Below, one piece after another: positions 27,087 to 35,177 of a stretch of 64,000 bases of DNA. The position numbers and the translations under genes were made by a program. Each line of letters opens with the position of its first letter. The stretch's first letter is position 1. A model generated the notes under the pieces. The model saw only the letters and a list, made by a program, of their open reading frames with translations, did no database searches and was not told the DNA's origin. The DNA is from Micromonospora luteifusca (GTDB taxonomy: Bacteria; Actinomycetota; Actinomycetes; Mycobacteriales; Micromonosporaceae): positions 1,850,001 to 1,914,000 of the forward strand of contig NZ_JAFBBP010000001.1 in assembly GCF_016907275.1 (NCBI RefSeq), given 5' to 3'.

Positions 27087-28012
27087 GCCACCGCTCCCTT
27101 CACCCGCAACGCCACCAGCCGCTCGGCGGTGCGCAACGCGGCCGAGGTCATGATGTCCAGGTTCCCGGCGTACGCCGGCAGGTAGTGCCCGGCACCGGAG
27201 ACCTCCAGGAACACCGACACCTGCAGCGCGGTGAGCTGCCGCCCGAGCGCCGGCAGGTAGGCCTCGACCCGGTCGAACTGCACGTCCTGCTTGAGTTGGT
27301 AGCCGGGGACGTACTCCTGCACCGACGCCACCATGTCCGCCACCGAGGCCGCGATGGCGTCGGTGTCGGCGTCGGCGTCCGGGCAGAGGCAGTAGACGGT
27401 GTCGCGCATCAGCAGTGGTGGGTCCGCCGGGTTCAGCACGATGATCGCCTTGCCCCGGTCGGCACCACCGACGACCTCGATGGCCCGGGCGGTGGTCTCG
27501 GTGAACTCGTCGATGTTGGCCCGGGTGCCCGGTCCGGCAGAGCGGGACGCAATCGACGCGACGATCTCCCCGTACGCCACCGGGGTGACCCGGCCGACGG
27601 CGGCGACGATCGGCACGGTCGCCTGACCACCGCAGGTCACCATGTTGACATTCGGCTCGTGCAGGTGCTCGTCGAGGTTGACCGGCGGCACCACGTACGG
27701 GCCGAGCGCGGCCGGGGTCAGGTCGACAATCGTGCGGCCGTGCGCTCGCAGCACCTCGTCGTGGCGTCGGTGCGCCCCGGCCGAGGTGGCGTCGAAGACC
27801 AGCTCGACGTCGGCGAACTCGGGCATCGCCACGAGCCCGTCCACGCCGTCGGCGGTGGTGGCCACGCCGAGCCGACGGGCCCTGGCGAGACCGTCGGACG
27901 CCGGGTCGATGCCGGCCATCGCCACCATCCGCAGGCTGTCACTCAGCCGGAGAACTTTGATCATCAGGTCGGTGCCGATGTTGCCGGAACCGAGCACCGC
28001 CACACCGGTCAT
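27083..28012 (-). CDS. Acetaldehyde dehydrogenase (acylating)
   Basis: The 309-residue DmpF-like enzyme converts acetaldehyde and CoA to acetyl-CoA with NAD+. It has the N-terminal nucleotide-binding [15 protein letters not shown], the catalytic Cys in [14 protein letters not shown], and the C-terminal [20 protein letters not shown]. Its stop overlaps the aldolase start by 4 nt; the two normally form a tunnelled complex. A 50-bp repeat fills the short gap to the upstream hydratase gene. Confidence 0.96.
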   Translation of the reverse strand: MTGVAVLGSGNIGTDLMIKVLRLSDSLRMVAMAGIDPASDGLARARRLGVATTADGVDGLVAMPEFADVELVFDATSAGAHRRHDEVLRAHGRTIVDLTPAALGPYVVPPVNLDEHLHEPNVNMVTCGGQATVPIVAAVGRVTPVAYGEIVASIASRSAGPGTRANIDEFTETTARAIEVVGGADRGKAIIVLNPADPPLLMRDTVYCLCPDADADTDAIAASVADMVASVQEYVPGYQLKQDVQFDRVEAYLPALGRQLTALQVSVFLEVSGAGHYLPAYAGNLDIMTSAALRTAERLVALRVKGAVA

Positions 28013-28024
28013 GCTGATCTGCCT

Positions 28025-28074
28025 TTCGTTCGCGACTGCGGGGCTCGCAAACCCGGCTCACTCCTCGCGCTCAC
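28025..28074. repeat. 50-bp direct repeat, copy 2
   Basis: This block is identical over 50 nt to 25981-26030. It covers the gap between the acetaldehyde dehydrogenase start and the hydratase stop, and includes the hydratase stop codon. A shorter related string (GCTCCTCGCTGCGGTGCGCT) occurs near 28872, at the next gene junction. Confidence 0.9.
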
Positions 28075-28868
28075 TGGTTACCTCCAGCACTGAAGCAGGT
28101 GCGCACCGAACCGAGCCCGGAGATCCGCGCCTCGTACGCGGCACCCGGCGTGACCGGCACCATCGGGCCGAGCGCACCGGAGAGCACCACGTCGCCGGCA
28201 CGCAGCGGGTCACCGGCGCGTGCGAGGGTGCCGGCCAGCCACTGCACGGCGTGCAGCGGGTTACCCAGGCAGGCCGCGCCCGCGCCCACCGAAACCGGTT
28301 CACCGGCGTGCTCCAGCACCATCCCGCAGAGCCGCAAATCGATGTCGGCGAGTCGGCGCGGCGTCGTGCCGAGCACGAAGAGCCCGCTGGAGGCGTTGTC
28401 GGCGACGGTGTCCACGATGGAGATGTCCCAGGCGGCGATGCGCGAGTCGACGATCTCGATGGCCGGCAGCACGTAATCGACCGCGCGGATCAGGTCGACC
28501 AGCGTGATCTGTGGGTCCGGGAGGTCCTTGTCGAGCACGAACGCGATCTCCGCCTCGACCCGCGGCTGGAGCAGCCGGTCGATGGCCACCTCGACCCCGT
28601 CGCCGACCGCCATGGCGTCGGTCAGCATCCCGAAGTCGGGCTGGAACACCCCGAAGGTCTCCTGCACTGCCCGGGAGGTCAGCCCGATCTTCGCGCCGAC
28701 CCGGCGTTCGCCGCGGCCCTGCCAGGCCCGCGCCTGAAGCTGCTGCACACGGTACGCGGACTCGACGTCCCCCTCCGGCAGCAAGCGACCGCGTAGCGGT
28801 GGGCACGGCTTGCCGGTGTTGCGGGCGTCGGCCAACTCCCGGTTGGCGGCCTCGATGTCAGGTTCCAT
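28071..28868 (-). CDS. 2-oxopent-4-enoate hydratase (DmpE-like, FAH superfamily)
   Basis: The 265-residue protein has the DmpE/MhpD pattern: GAKIGLTSRAVQETFGVFQP, DFGMLTDAMAV, LLQPRVEAEIAFVL and DTVADNASSGLFVLG. It hydrates 2-hydroxypenta-2,4-dienoate to 4-hydroxy-2-oxovalerate, the substrate of the aldolase two genes down. GAGGAG precedes the ATG at 28868. An alternative ATG at 28895 would overlap the dehydrogenase stop by 4 nt and add nine residues. Confidence 0.92.
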   Translation of the reverse strand: MEPDIEAANRELADARNTGKPCPPLRGRLLPEGDVESAYRVQQLQARAWQGRGERRVGAKIGLTSRAVQETFGVFQPDFGMLTDAMAVGDGVEVAIDRLLQPRVEAEIAFVLDKDLPDPQITLVDLIRAVDYVLPAIEIVDSRIAAWDISIVDTVADNASSGLFVLGTTPRRLADIDLRLCGMVLEHAGEPVSVGAGAACLGNPLHAVQWLAGTLARAGDPLRAGDVVLSGALGPMVPVTPGAAYEARISGLGSVRTCFSAGGNQ

Positions 28869-28891
28869 GCCCGCTCCTCGCTGCGGTGCGC

Positions 28892-30400
28892 TCATGACAG
28901 GTCCACGCAGACGTTCGTGAGTTCGGAGTAGAAGTTCAACGAGTGCACGCCGCCCTCGCGGCCGATGCCGGACGCCTTCACCCCGCCGAACGGGGTACGC
29001 AGGTCGCGCAGGAACCACGTGTTGACCCAGACGATGCCGGCGTCGAGCCGCGCTCCGGCTCGGTGGGCGACACCCACGTCCCGGGTCCACACGGTCGCCG
29101 CCAGGCCGTACTCGGTGCCGTTCGCGAGCGCGTACGCCTCGTCCTCGGTGTCGAACGGCGCCACGTGCACCACCGGGCCGAAGATCTCCTCCCGGTTGGT
29201 ACGAGCGTCGGGGCCGAGCCCGGTGAGCACGGTCGGTTGCACGTACGACCCGCCGTCGCGGGCGTCACCGAAGGTGGGCGTGCCGCCGCCGGTCAGCACC
29301 TCGGCGCCCTCGGCGCGGGCCAACTCGTACGCGCCGAGCACCTTCGCCCGGTGCTGGTGGGAGATCAGCGGCATGGTGGCGGTGGCCTCGTCGGTCGGCC
29401 AGCCGTACGCCAGTTCGCCGGCACGCTTGGCGAGCCGGGCGGTGAACTCCTCGAAGACCGGGCGCTGCACGTAGAGGCGTTCGGTGCAGAGGCACACCTG
29501 CCCGCCGTTGGTGAAGCTGGACCGCATCGAGCCGGCCACCGCGGCGTCCAGGTCGGCGTCGGCGAAGACCAGGCCGGCGTTCTTGCCGCCCAGTTCGAAG
29601 CTCACCGCCTTCACCCCGTCGGCGGCGGCCCGCATGATCGCGCCGCCGGTGGCCGACTCACCGGTGAAGGTGATCGCGTCGACCCCCGGGTGGCGGGTGA
29701 GGAACTCGCCGGCGGAGTCCGGCCCGAACCCGTGCACCAGGTTGAACACCCCGGCCGGTACGCCGGCGGCGGCCATCACCTCGGCGAGCAGCGTCGCCGA
29801 GGCGGGCGTCTCCTCGCTGGGCTTGACCACGACGGCGTTGCCGCAGGCCAGCGCCGGGGCCACCTTCCAGGTGAGCAGCAGCAGTGGCAGGTTCCACGGC
29901 ACGATGACGGCGACCACACCGACCGGTTTGCGGAGCGCGTAGTTGAGCGCCCGGCCGCCGGTCGGGGTGACGGTGGTGAACGACTCGGTGGGCGCGGTCG
30001 CCACGATCTCCGCGAACGCCCGGAAGTTCGCCGCGCCACGCGGGATGTCCAGCGTGCGGGCCTGGGCGATGGACTTGCCGGTGTCGGCGACCTCGGCGGC
30101 GACCAGGTCGTCGAAGCGGCGTTCCAGTTCGTCGGCGACCCGGCGCAGCACCTCGGCACGTTCCCGTTCGCCCATCCGGCCCCACGGCCCGTGCAGGGCG
30201 GCCCGGGCGGCGGCCACCGCGTCGTCCACGGTGGACTTCGACGCCTCGACGACCTCGAACACCTGCTCCCCGGTGACCGGGCTCGCCTTGGCGAACGTCG
30301 GCCCACCGTCGACGAACTCGCCGCCGACGAAGTTACGCAGCCGCAGTGGCCCGGCCGGCGCGTGACCGGCCATCAACCGCGGATCCCAGTTGCCGGTCAT
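28892..30400 (-). CDS. 2-aminomuconic/2-hydroxymuconic semialdehyde dehydrogenase
   Basis: The 502-residue ALDH has NAD-binding VVAVIVPWNLPLLLL, the general base in SFELGGKNAGLVF and the nucleophile in GGQVCLCTERLYV. The CLCTER motif and RLDAGIVWVNTWFLRDLRT are typical of the AMSDH/HMSDH group (amnC, dmpC, nbaE). In this operon the likely substrate is 2-aminomuconate semialdehyde from ACMSD. Its start overlaps the KMO stop by 4 nt. Confidence 0.92.
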   Translation of the reverse strand: MTGNWDPRLMAGHAPAGPLRLRNFVGGEFVDGGPTFAKASPVTGEQVFEVVEASKSTVDDAVAAARAALHGPWGRMGERERAEVLRRVADELERRFDDLVAAEVADTGKSIAQARTLDIPRGAANFRAFAEIVATAPTESFTTVTPTGGRALNYALRKPVGVVAVIVPWNLPLLLLTWKVAPALACGNAVVVKPSEETPASATLLAEVMAAAGVPAGVFNLVHGFGPDSAGEFLTRHPGVDAITFTGESATGGAIMRAAADGVKAVSFELGGKNAGLVFADADLDAAVAGSMRSSFTNGGQVCLCTERLYVQRPVFEEFTARLAKRAGELAYGWPTDEATATMPLISHQHRAKVLGAYELARAEGAEVLTGGGTPTFGDARDGGSYVQPTVLTGLGPDARTNREEIFGPVVHVAPFDTEDEAYALANGTEYGLAATVWTRDVGVAHRAGARLDAGIVWVNTWFLRDLRTPFGGVKASGIGREGGVHSLNFYSELTNVCVDLS

Positions 30401-31734
30401 CCGCGCCTCCCTCGGCTCAGTGCCGCGCCGACCGCGCCGACCAGCAGCAACGCCGCCCCGCCGGCGACCGCGCCGAGCACCCGGTGCTGCCGTCGGACCC
30501 GGCGGCGCACCTCCGCGTACCCGGTAGTGGAGAAGGACACCAGCTCGTACTGGGAAACGTACCGGCCGGGCAGGGCCCGTTCCAGTGCGTGCTCCACCCG
30601 CCGCCTCAACTGGAAGACCGGGGAGGCGACCTTGTCCCGCATCTCCACGAAGTTGGTCAGCGCCATCGTCGCGATGGCCTCGGCGTTCTCCTGCCGGCGT
30701 CGCTGGAACAGCGGCAGCGCCGCCAACCAGTCGTCAGCGCACTCGTCCAGACAGCGGTCCAGCTCGACCACGTCCTCGAACGCACAGTTGGCGCCCTGGC
30801 CGTAGAACGGCACGATCGCGTGCGCCGCGTCGCCGAGCAGGCCGACCTTCCCGTAGACCTGCCAGGGGGTGCAGCGAACCGTGCCGAGCACGCCCACCGG
30901 GTTGTGCTGGTAGTCGTCGACCAGGTTCGGTGCCAGCGGGATGACGTCCGGGTAGTGCTGGGCGAAGTGCTCTTCGATCGCCGCCGGGCTGTCCAGTGCC
31001 GCGAAGCTCCCGGCGCCCTCGTTGGGCCAGAACAGGGTGCAGGTGAAGGAGCGGTCCGGGTTGGGCAGCGCGATCATCATCGAGGTGCCACGCGGCCAGA
31101 TGTGCAGGGCATCCGGGTCCAGGGCGAAGTCCCCGCCCAGCGCCGGGATCGTCAGCTCCTTGTAGCCGTAGTCGAGAAAGTCCACGCTCTCGTCCAGCAG
31201 CCCGTACGCGAGCAGTTGCCCGCGCACCGCGGAGCCGGCGCCGTCGGCACCCAGCACGACCGACGCCTTGGCGGCGACCGGGCCCTGCGGGGTCTCGAAG
31301 CTCAGGGTGCCATCGATCGGGTCGAGCCCGACCAGCCGGTGGTCGAAGACGATCCGCACCCCGGGCAGCGCGGCGGCCTCGTCCAGCAGGGCGTTGTTCA
31401 GCGCACCCCGGCTGATCGAGTTGATCGCCCGGTCACCGGCCGCGCTGTACGACTGGAACTGCTGCTCCCCCTCGACCGGGTGGATCATCCGGCCGCGCAT
31501 CGGCAGGGCGTCGGTCATCACCTGCTCGGCCAGCCCGATCCGGCGCAGCGCGTCCAGCCCGCGCTCGGAGAGCGCCAGGTTGATCGAGCGACCGCGCTCG
31601 GCCGTGCCGGTGCGCGGGTCGGAGCGGCGCTCGTAGAGGGCCACCGGGTAGCCGCGCCGAGCCAGGAAACATGCGGCCAGACAGCCGGCCAGCCCCGCAC
31701 CGATGATCGCGATCTCGTCACGCCGGGCGGTCAT
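30397..31734 (-). CDS. kmo: Kynurenine 3-monooxygenase
   Basis: The 445-residue flavoprotein hydroxylates kynurenine. FAD motifs are IIGAGLAGCLAACFLARRG at the N-terminus and LLGDAAHAIVPFYGQGANC in the middle. GRSINLALSERGLDALR is characteristic of KMO. The C-terminus carries a predicted membrane helix (VLGAVAGGAALLLVGAVGAA) followed by Arg residues, as in KMOs that anchor in membranes. Its ATGA start overlaps the kynU stop, so the two consecutive steps are coupled. Confidence 0.95.
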   Translation of the reverse strand: MTARRDEIAIIGAGLAGCLAACFLARRGYPVALYERRSDPRTGTAERGRSINLALSERGLDALRRIGLAEQVMTDALPMRGRMIHPVEGEQQFQSYSAAGDRAINSISRGALNNALLDEAAALPGVRIVFDHRLVGLDPIDGTLSFETPQGPVAAKASVVLGADGAGSAVRGQLLAYGLLDESVDFLDYGYKELTIPALGGDFALDPDALHIWPRGTSMMIALPNPDRSFTCTLFWPNEGAGSFAALDSPAAIEEHFAQHYPDVIPLAPNLVDDYQHNPVGVLGTVRCTPWQVYGKVGLLGDAAHAIVPFYGQGANCAFEDVVELDRCLDECADDWLAALPLFQRRRQENAEAIATMALTNFVEMRDKVASPVFQLRRRVEHALERALPGRYVSQYELVSFSTTGYAEVRRRVRRQHRVLGAVAGGAALLLVGAVGAALSRGRRG

Positions 31735-33008
31735 GAGGTCGCCCCGACCGTCGTGGCCAGCGCGGCCGCCGCCCGCCAGCAGTCAAGGTACGTGGAGTAG
31801 AGCGGCACCGGGGCGAACCGGACGACGTCCGGTTCACGGGCGTCGGCGATCACGCCGTGTTCGTACCGCAGGCGTTTGGTCAGCTCGGCGGCACTGCCGG
31901 CGGCGATGCGCACCGAGAGTTGGCAGCCCCGCCGGGCGGGGTCGCGCGGGGTGACCACGCGCAGCGGCCGGTCGGCGGTGACCTCGTCGAGCAGCGACTC
32001 CAGCCAGCCGGTGAGTCGCAGGCTGCGCGCGCGCAGCGCCGCCATGCCGACCGTGTCGAACAACTCCAGCGAGGTACGTACCGGGCCCATCGCGAAGATC
32101 GGCGGGTTGGAGATCTGCCAGGCCTCCACAGTGGTGGGTGGTCGGGACACCGGGGTCATCTCGAAGCGGGTGGCCGCCGCGGTGCTCCACCACCCCTCGA
32201 AGCGGGGCAGGTCGGGATCGCCGAGGTGCCGCTCGTGCACGAAGACGCCCGCCAGGGCGCCCGGCCCCGAGTTCAGGTATTTGTAGGAGCACCAGGCGGC
32301 GAAGTCGACGTCCCAGTCGTGCAGGGCCAGCGGCACGTTGCCGACCGCGTGGGCCAGGTCCCAGCCCACCACGGCTCCGGCCGCGCGACCGGCGGCCGTG
32401 ATCGCCGGAATGTCGAGCAGCTCGCCGGTCAGGTAGTTGACCCCGCCGAGCAGCACCAGCGCCACCCGATCGCCCTCGGTGGCCAGGTAGTCGGTCACGT
32501 CCTCGGTACGCAGGGCGTCCTCGCCGGCGCGTGGGCGCAGCCGGACCACCGTGTCGTCCGGGTCCAGGCCGTGGAACCGGGCCTGACTGCGCACGGCGTA
32601 ACTGTCCGAGGGGAACGCGGCGTCCTCGATGACGATCCGGGTGCGGGTGCCGGCCGGGCGGTAGAAACTCACCATCAGCAGGTGCAGGTTGACCGTGAGC
32701 GAGTTCATCACCACGGTCTCCGCGGGCCGGCCGCCGACCAGTCGGGCAGCCGGCGCGGTCAACAGCTCGTGGTACGGCAGCCAGGCGCGCTCCGCCTCCA
32801 GGTGCCCCTCGACGCCGAGCCGCCCCCAGGCGTCCAGGTCGGCGAGGAGTTCGTCGCGGGTGGCCCGGGGTTGCAGGCCGAGCGAGTTGCCGGCGAGGTA
32901 CGCCGACTCGGGGTGGTCGCCGCCGTCGGCCGGCGGCACGTGGAACAGGTGCCGGTGCCCGGGGTCGGCCTCGTCGAGGCGGTGCGCCTCTTGTTCTGGG
33001 GTGTGCAT
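31731..33008 (-). CDS. kynU: Kynureninase
   Basis: The 425-residue PLP enzyme cleaves 3-hydroxykynurenine to 3-hydroxyanthranilate and alanine. AYLAGNSLGLQP, VVGWDLAHAVGNVPLALHDW (PLP-binding Asp) and the Schiff-base Lys in CSYKYLNSGPG are intact. GWWSTAAATRFEM is also conserved. The ATG at 33008 (MHTPEQEAHRLDEAD) lies 14 nt after the kynA stop. The upstream frame extension overlaps kynA and is ignored. Confidence 0.96.
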   Translation of the reverse strand: MHTPEQEAHRLDEADPGHRHLFHVPPADGGDHPESAYLAGNSLGLQPRATRDELLADLDAWGRLGVEGHLEAERAWLPYHELLTAPAARLVGGRPAETVVMNSLTVNLHLLMVSFYRPAGTRTRIVIEDAAFPSDSYAVRSQARFHGLDPDDTVVRLRPRAGEDALRTEDVTDYLATEGDRVALVLLGGVNYLTGELLDIPAITAAGRAAGAVVGWDLAHAVGNVPLALHDWDVDFAAWCSYKYLNSGPGALAGVFVHERHLGDPDLPRFEGWWSTAAATRFEMTPVSRPPTTVEAWQISNPPIFAMGPVRTSLELFDTVGMAALRARSLRLTGWLESLLDEVTADRPLRVVTPRDPARRGCQLSVRIAAGSAAELTKRLRYEHGVIADAREPDVVRFAPVPLYSTYLDCWRAAAALATTVGATS

Positions 33009-33022
33009 GTCTTCTTCTCCGG

Positions 33023-33928
33023 TCACATCGCGGTACGGGCCGACCACAGCTCCGGGAAGACCACCCGGGACATGCTGCGCTGCAACCATGCCAGGCCGGC
33101 GGAGCCGCCACTGCCGACCTTGGCGCCCATCGTCCGCTGCACCGCCTTCACGTGGTTCCAGCGCCAGTCGCCGAACTCCTCGGCGACACCGCTCAGCGCC
33201 TCGCCGAGCAGTCGCAGGTGGTTGTCCGGGCCGGTGTCACCGTAGATCTGCACCCAGGCCGCCTCGACCGACGGCTGCGGGTCGTGCTCGACGGCCACGT
33301 CCCGGTCGAGCAGGTCGGCGGGGAGGTCGAAGCCGCGCCGGGCGAGCAGTGCGAGCACGTCGTCCCACAGGCTCGGGGTGGCCAGCGCGGCGCTCAGCGC
33401 CGCGTGCACCTCGGTCTGCCGGCGGAACGGCCTGATCAGCGCCGGGTCCCGCAGCCCGAGGAGGAACTCCAACTGCCGGTACATCGCCGACTGGAAGCCC
33501 GAGCCCTCGCCGAGCAGGTTGCGGAACCGGTTGAAGTCGGCCGGGGTCATCCAGCGCAGACCCTGCCAGGCGGCGTTGAGCCCTTCCAGGTGCAGGGCGG
33601 CGCGGCGCAGCGGCGCCAGCGCGTCCCAGACCTGGTCGGCGCGGAGCAGACGCTGGGTCTCCCGCAGCTCGTGGCAGGTCAACCCGAAGTACAGCTCCAT
33701 GATCTGGCTGACCATCAGGAAGGACATCTCACCCGGGTCGCTGCTCAGTGGCTGCTGCAGCTGGTGCAGGGCACTGGCCTGCACGTACGCGTCGTACGGC
33801 ACCCTCTCGGCGAACTCCAGCGTCGGCTCGCCACCGTTACGTGCGGCGCGGGCGGCCCGCTGGCGCGGGGTCACCGGTCGCACCGAGGCGGGGCGGTTCG
33901 GCGCCCGCCGCTCCGTCTGATCCACCAT
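33023..33928 (-). CDS. kynA: Tryptophan 2,3-dioxygenase (divergent)
   Basis: The 301-residue haem enzyme starts the pathway by converting Trp to N-formylkynurenine. The haem ligand is His259 in DWRWNHVKAV. FRNLLGEGSGFQS carries the carboxylate-binding Arg136, and GSGGSAGLAWLQ the closing loop. Compared with Xanthomonas TDO (from memory), the active-site His55 is Ser74, Tyr113 is Phe132 and Thr254 is Ser273; Ser is what IDO has at the His55 position. It is the first gene of the operon and divergent from an Lrp-type regulator gene. Confidence 0.9.
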   Translation of the reverse strand: MVDQTERRAPNRPASVRPVTPRQRAARAARNGGEPTLEFAERVPYDAYVQASALHQLQQPLSSDPGEMSFLMVSQIMELYFGLTCHELRETQRLLRADQVWDALAPLRRAALHLEGLNAAWQGLRWMTPADFNRFRNLLGEGSGFQSAMYRQLEFLLGLRDPALIRPFRRQTEVHAALSAALATPSLWDDVLALLARRGFDLPADLLDRDVAVEHDPQPSVEAAWVQIYGDTGPDNHLRLLGEALSGVAEEFGDWRWNHVKAVQRTMGAKVGSGGSAGLAWLQRSMSRVVFPELWSARTAM

Positions 33929-34072
33929 CTGTCTCCCTCCCCCGGACTAGCCGACGTCATGATCCCGCGGTCGGATCGGCCTACGGAATGCCGGATCAAC
34001 GGCTCTCGGCGCTTTCTCCTGGCGAAACAACGGCAACTAGGCGAAGTCGGTTCACGAAAGTAAGGTCTGAGC

Positions 34073-34516
34073 GTGGACGACATGGACTGGGCCCTGCTGC
34101 GCGAGTTGCAGGCCGACGCGCGGCTCTCCTTCAGTGAGCTGTCCCGGCGGGTGCACCTGTCCCCGCCAGCGGTTGCGGAGCGGGTTCGCCGGCTGGAGGA
34201 GGCCGGCGTCATCACCGGCTACCACGCCCATGTCGACCTGACCCGGGCCGGCCGTACCGTGGTCGCGCTGATCCGGATGTCCTGCTACGGCGCGCGATGC
34301 ATCCTGCACGATCCGGCGGTGGCCGGCTGGCCGGAGATCCTGGAGATCCACCGGATCACCGGCGACGCGTGCAGCATGCTGAAGGTGGCCGCCGGCTCGA
34401 TCGGTGCCTTCGAGGGGGTCATCGACCGACTCGCCCCGTACGGCCAGCCGTCGAGCACGATGGTCCTCTCCTCCCCCCTCGACTGGCAGCCCATCACCCC
34501 CCTCCCCCGCCCCTGA
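34073..34516 (+). CDS. Lrp/AsnC family transcriptional regulator
   Basis: The 147-residue protein has an N-terminal winged HTH (DWALLRELQADARLSFSELSRRVHLSPPAVAERVRRLEEAG, split across residues 5-45) and a C-terminal RAM domain (EILEIHRITGDACSMLKVA). It is divergent from kynA with a 144-bp shared spacer, as KynR is in Pseudomonas and Burkholderia. It probably activates the kyn operon in response to tryptophan or kynurenine. GTG at 34073 is taken; ATG at 34082 is possible. Confidence 0.9.
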   Translation: MDDMDWALLRELQADARLSFSELSRRVHLSPPAVAERVRRLEEAGVITGYHAHVDLTRAGRTVVALIRMSCYGARCILHDPAVAGWPEILEIHRITGDACSMLKVAAGSIGAFEGVIDRLAPYGQPSSTMVLSSPLDWQPITPLPRP

Positions 34517-34640
34517 CCCTGACCGCGGCGAATCGGGGACGCGGGCCCTCGGGGTGGGTCGGTTTGGGCTTGGGCCAGGGGGAAAGCAGCGGCGTGCCCA
34601 GGGGAGGGTTCCGGCGGTCGTCGCCGGTTGGGGGGAAATC

Positions 34641-35165
34641 ATGCAGGGAATCCGCACGATCAACCGCGCGCTCTCGTCCGCACTGACACTGGTGGGGCTG
34701 ATCGGGGCGTTCGTCCTGATGTCTGTCGCGCCGGCGCGGGCCGGTGAGAACATCTTCGTCGAGGTGACGCCGAACAGCGCCCAGGCCGGTAGCCGGGTCA
34801 GCATCCGGGCGAGCTGCGACAACGACAACAACAACCGGAAGTCCAACGTGCACTCCGACGCGTTCGGGCACGTGATGCTCAAGCCGGACAAGGGCTTCCT
34901 GACCGCGCAGGTCACCATCCCGGCCGACAAACAGGCCGGTGACTACCCGGTCGACCTGCGCTGTGAGAACGGCCAGACCGCCTCGACCACGCTGACCGTG
35001 CTGAACATGGCGTCACCCAGCAAGGGACCGGCGACCGGGGGCGGCGGAACGGCCAGCGGTCGCGGTACCGGCTCGCTGTTGGTGCTCGGCGGCGTGGCAC
35101 TGGTCGCCACCGCGGTCGCACTTGGGATGGTGGGCGGCCGGCGCCGGACCGGAGCCGGCTCCTGA
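34641..35165 (+). CDS. Secreted, membrane-anchored protein linked to a class F sortase
   Basis: The 174-residue protein has a Sec signal peptide ending at APARAGEN (about residue 34), an Ig-like beta domain (IFVEVTPNSAQAGSRVSIRA and a Cys pair), and a Gly/Ser-rich linker. The C-terminus is a membrane helix followed by GGRRRTGAGS. The tail looks like a sorting signal without LPXTG. It sits 12 nt before a class F sortase gene, so the two are probably co-transcribed. GGGGGGAAATC precedes the ATG at 34641; the longer open frame upstream overlaps the Lrp gene and is rejected. Confidence 0.8.
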   Translation: MQGIRTINRALSSALTLVGLIGAFVLMSVAPARAGENIFVEVTPNSAQAGSRVSIRASCDNDNNNRKSNVHSDAFGHVMLKPDKGFLTAQVTIPADKQAGDYPVDLRCENGQTASTTLTVLNMASPSKGPATGGGGTASGRGTGSLLVLGGVALVATAVALGMVGGRRRTGAGS

Positions 35166-35177
35166 GCCGGATCACCC

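Noticed and set aside
21717..34516. A natural-product biosynthetic cluster built around kynurenine
   Set aside because: No NRPS, PKS or tailoring genes are present. The downstream aldolase and dehydrogenase genes show full degradation to central metabolites instead.
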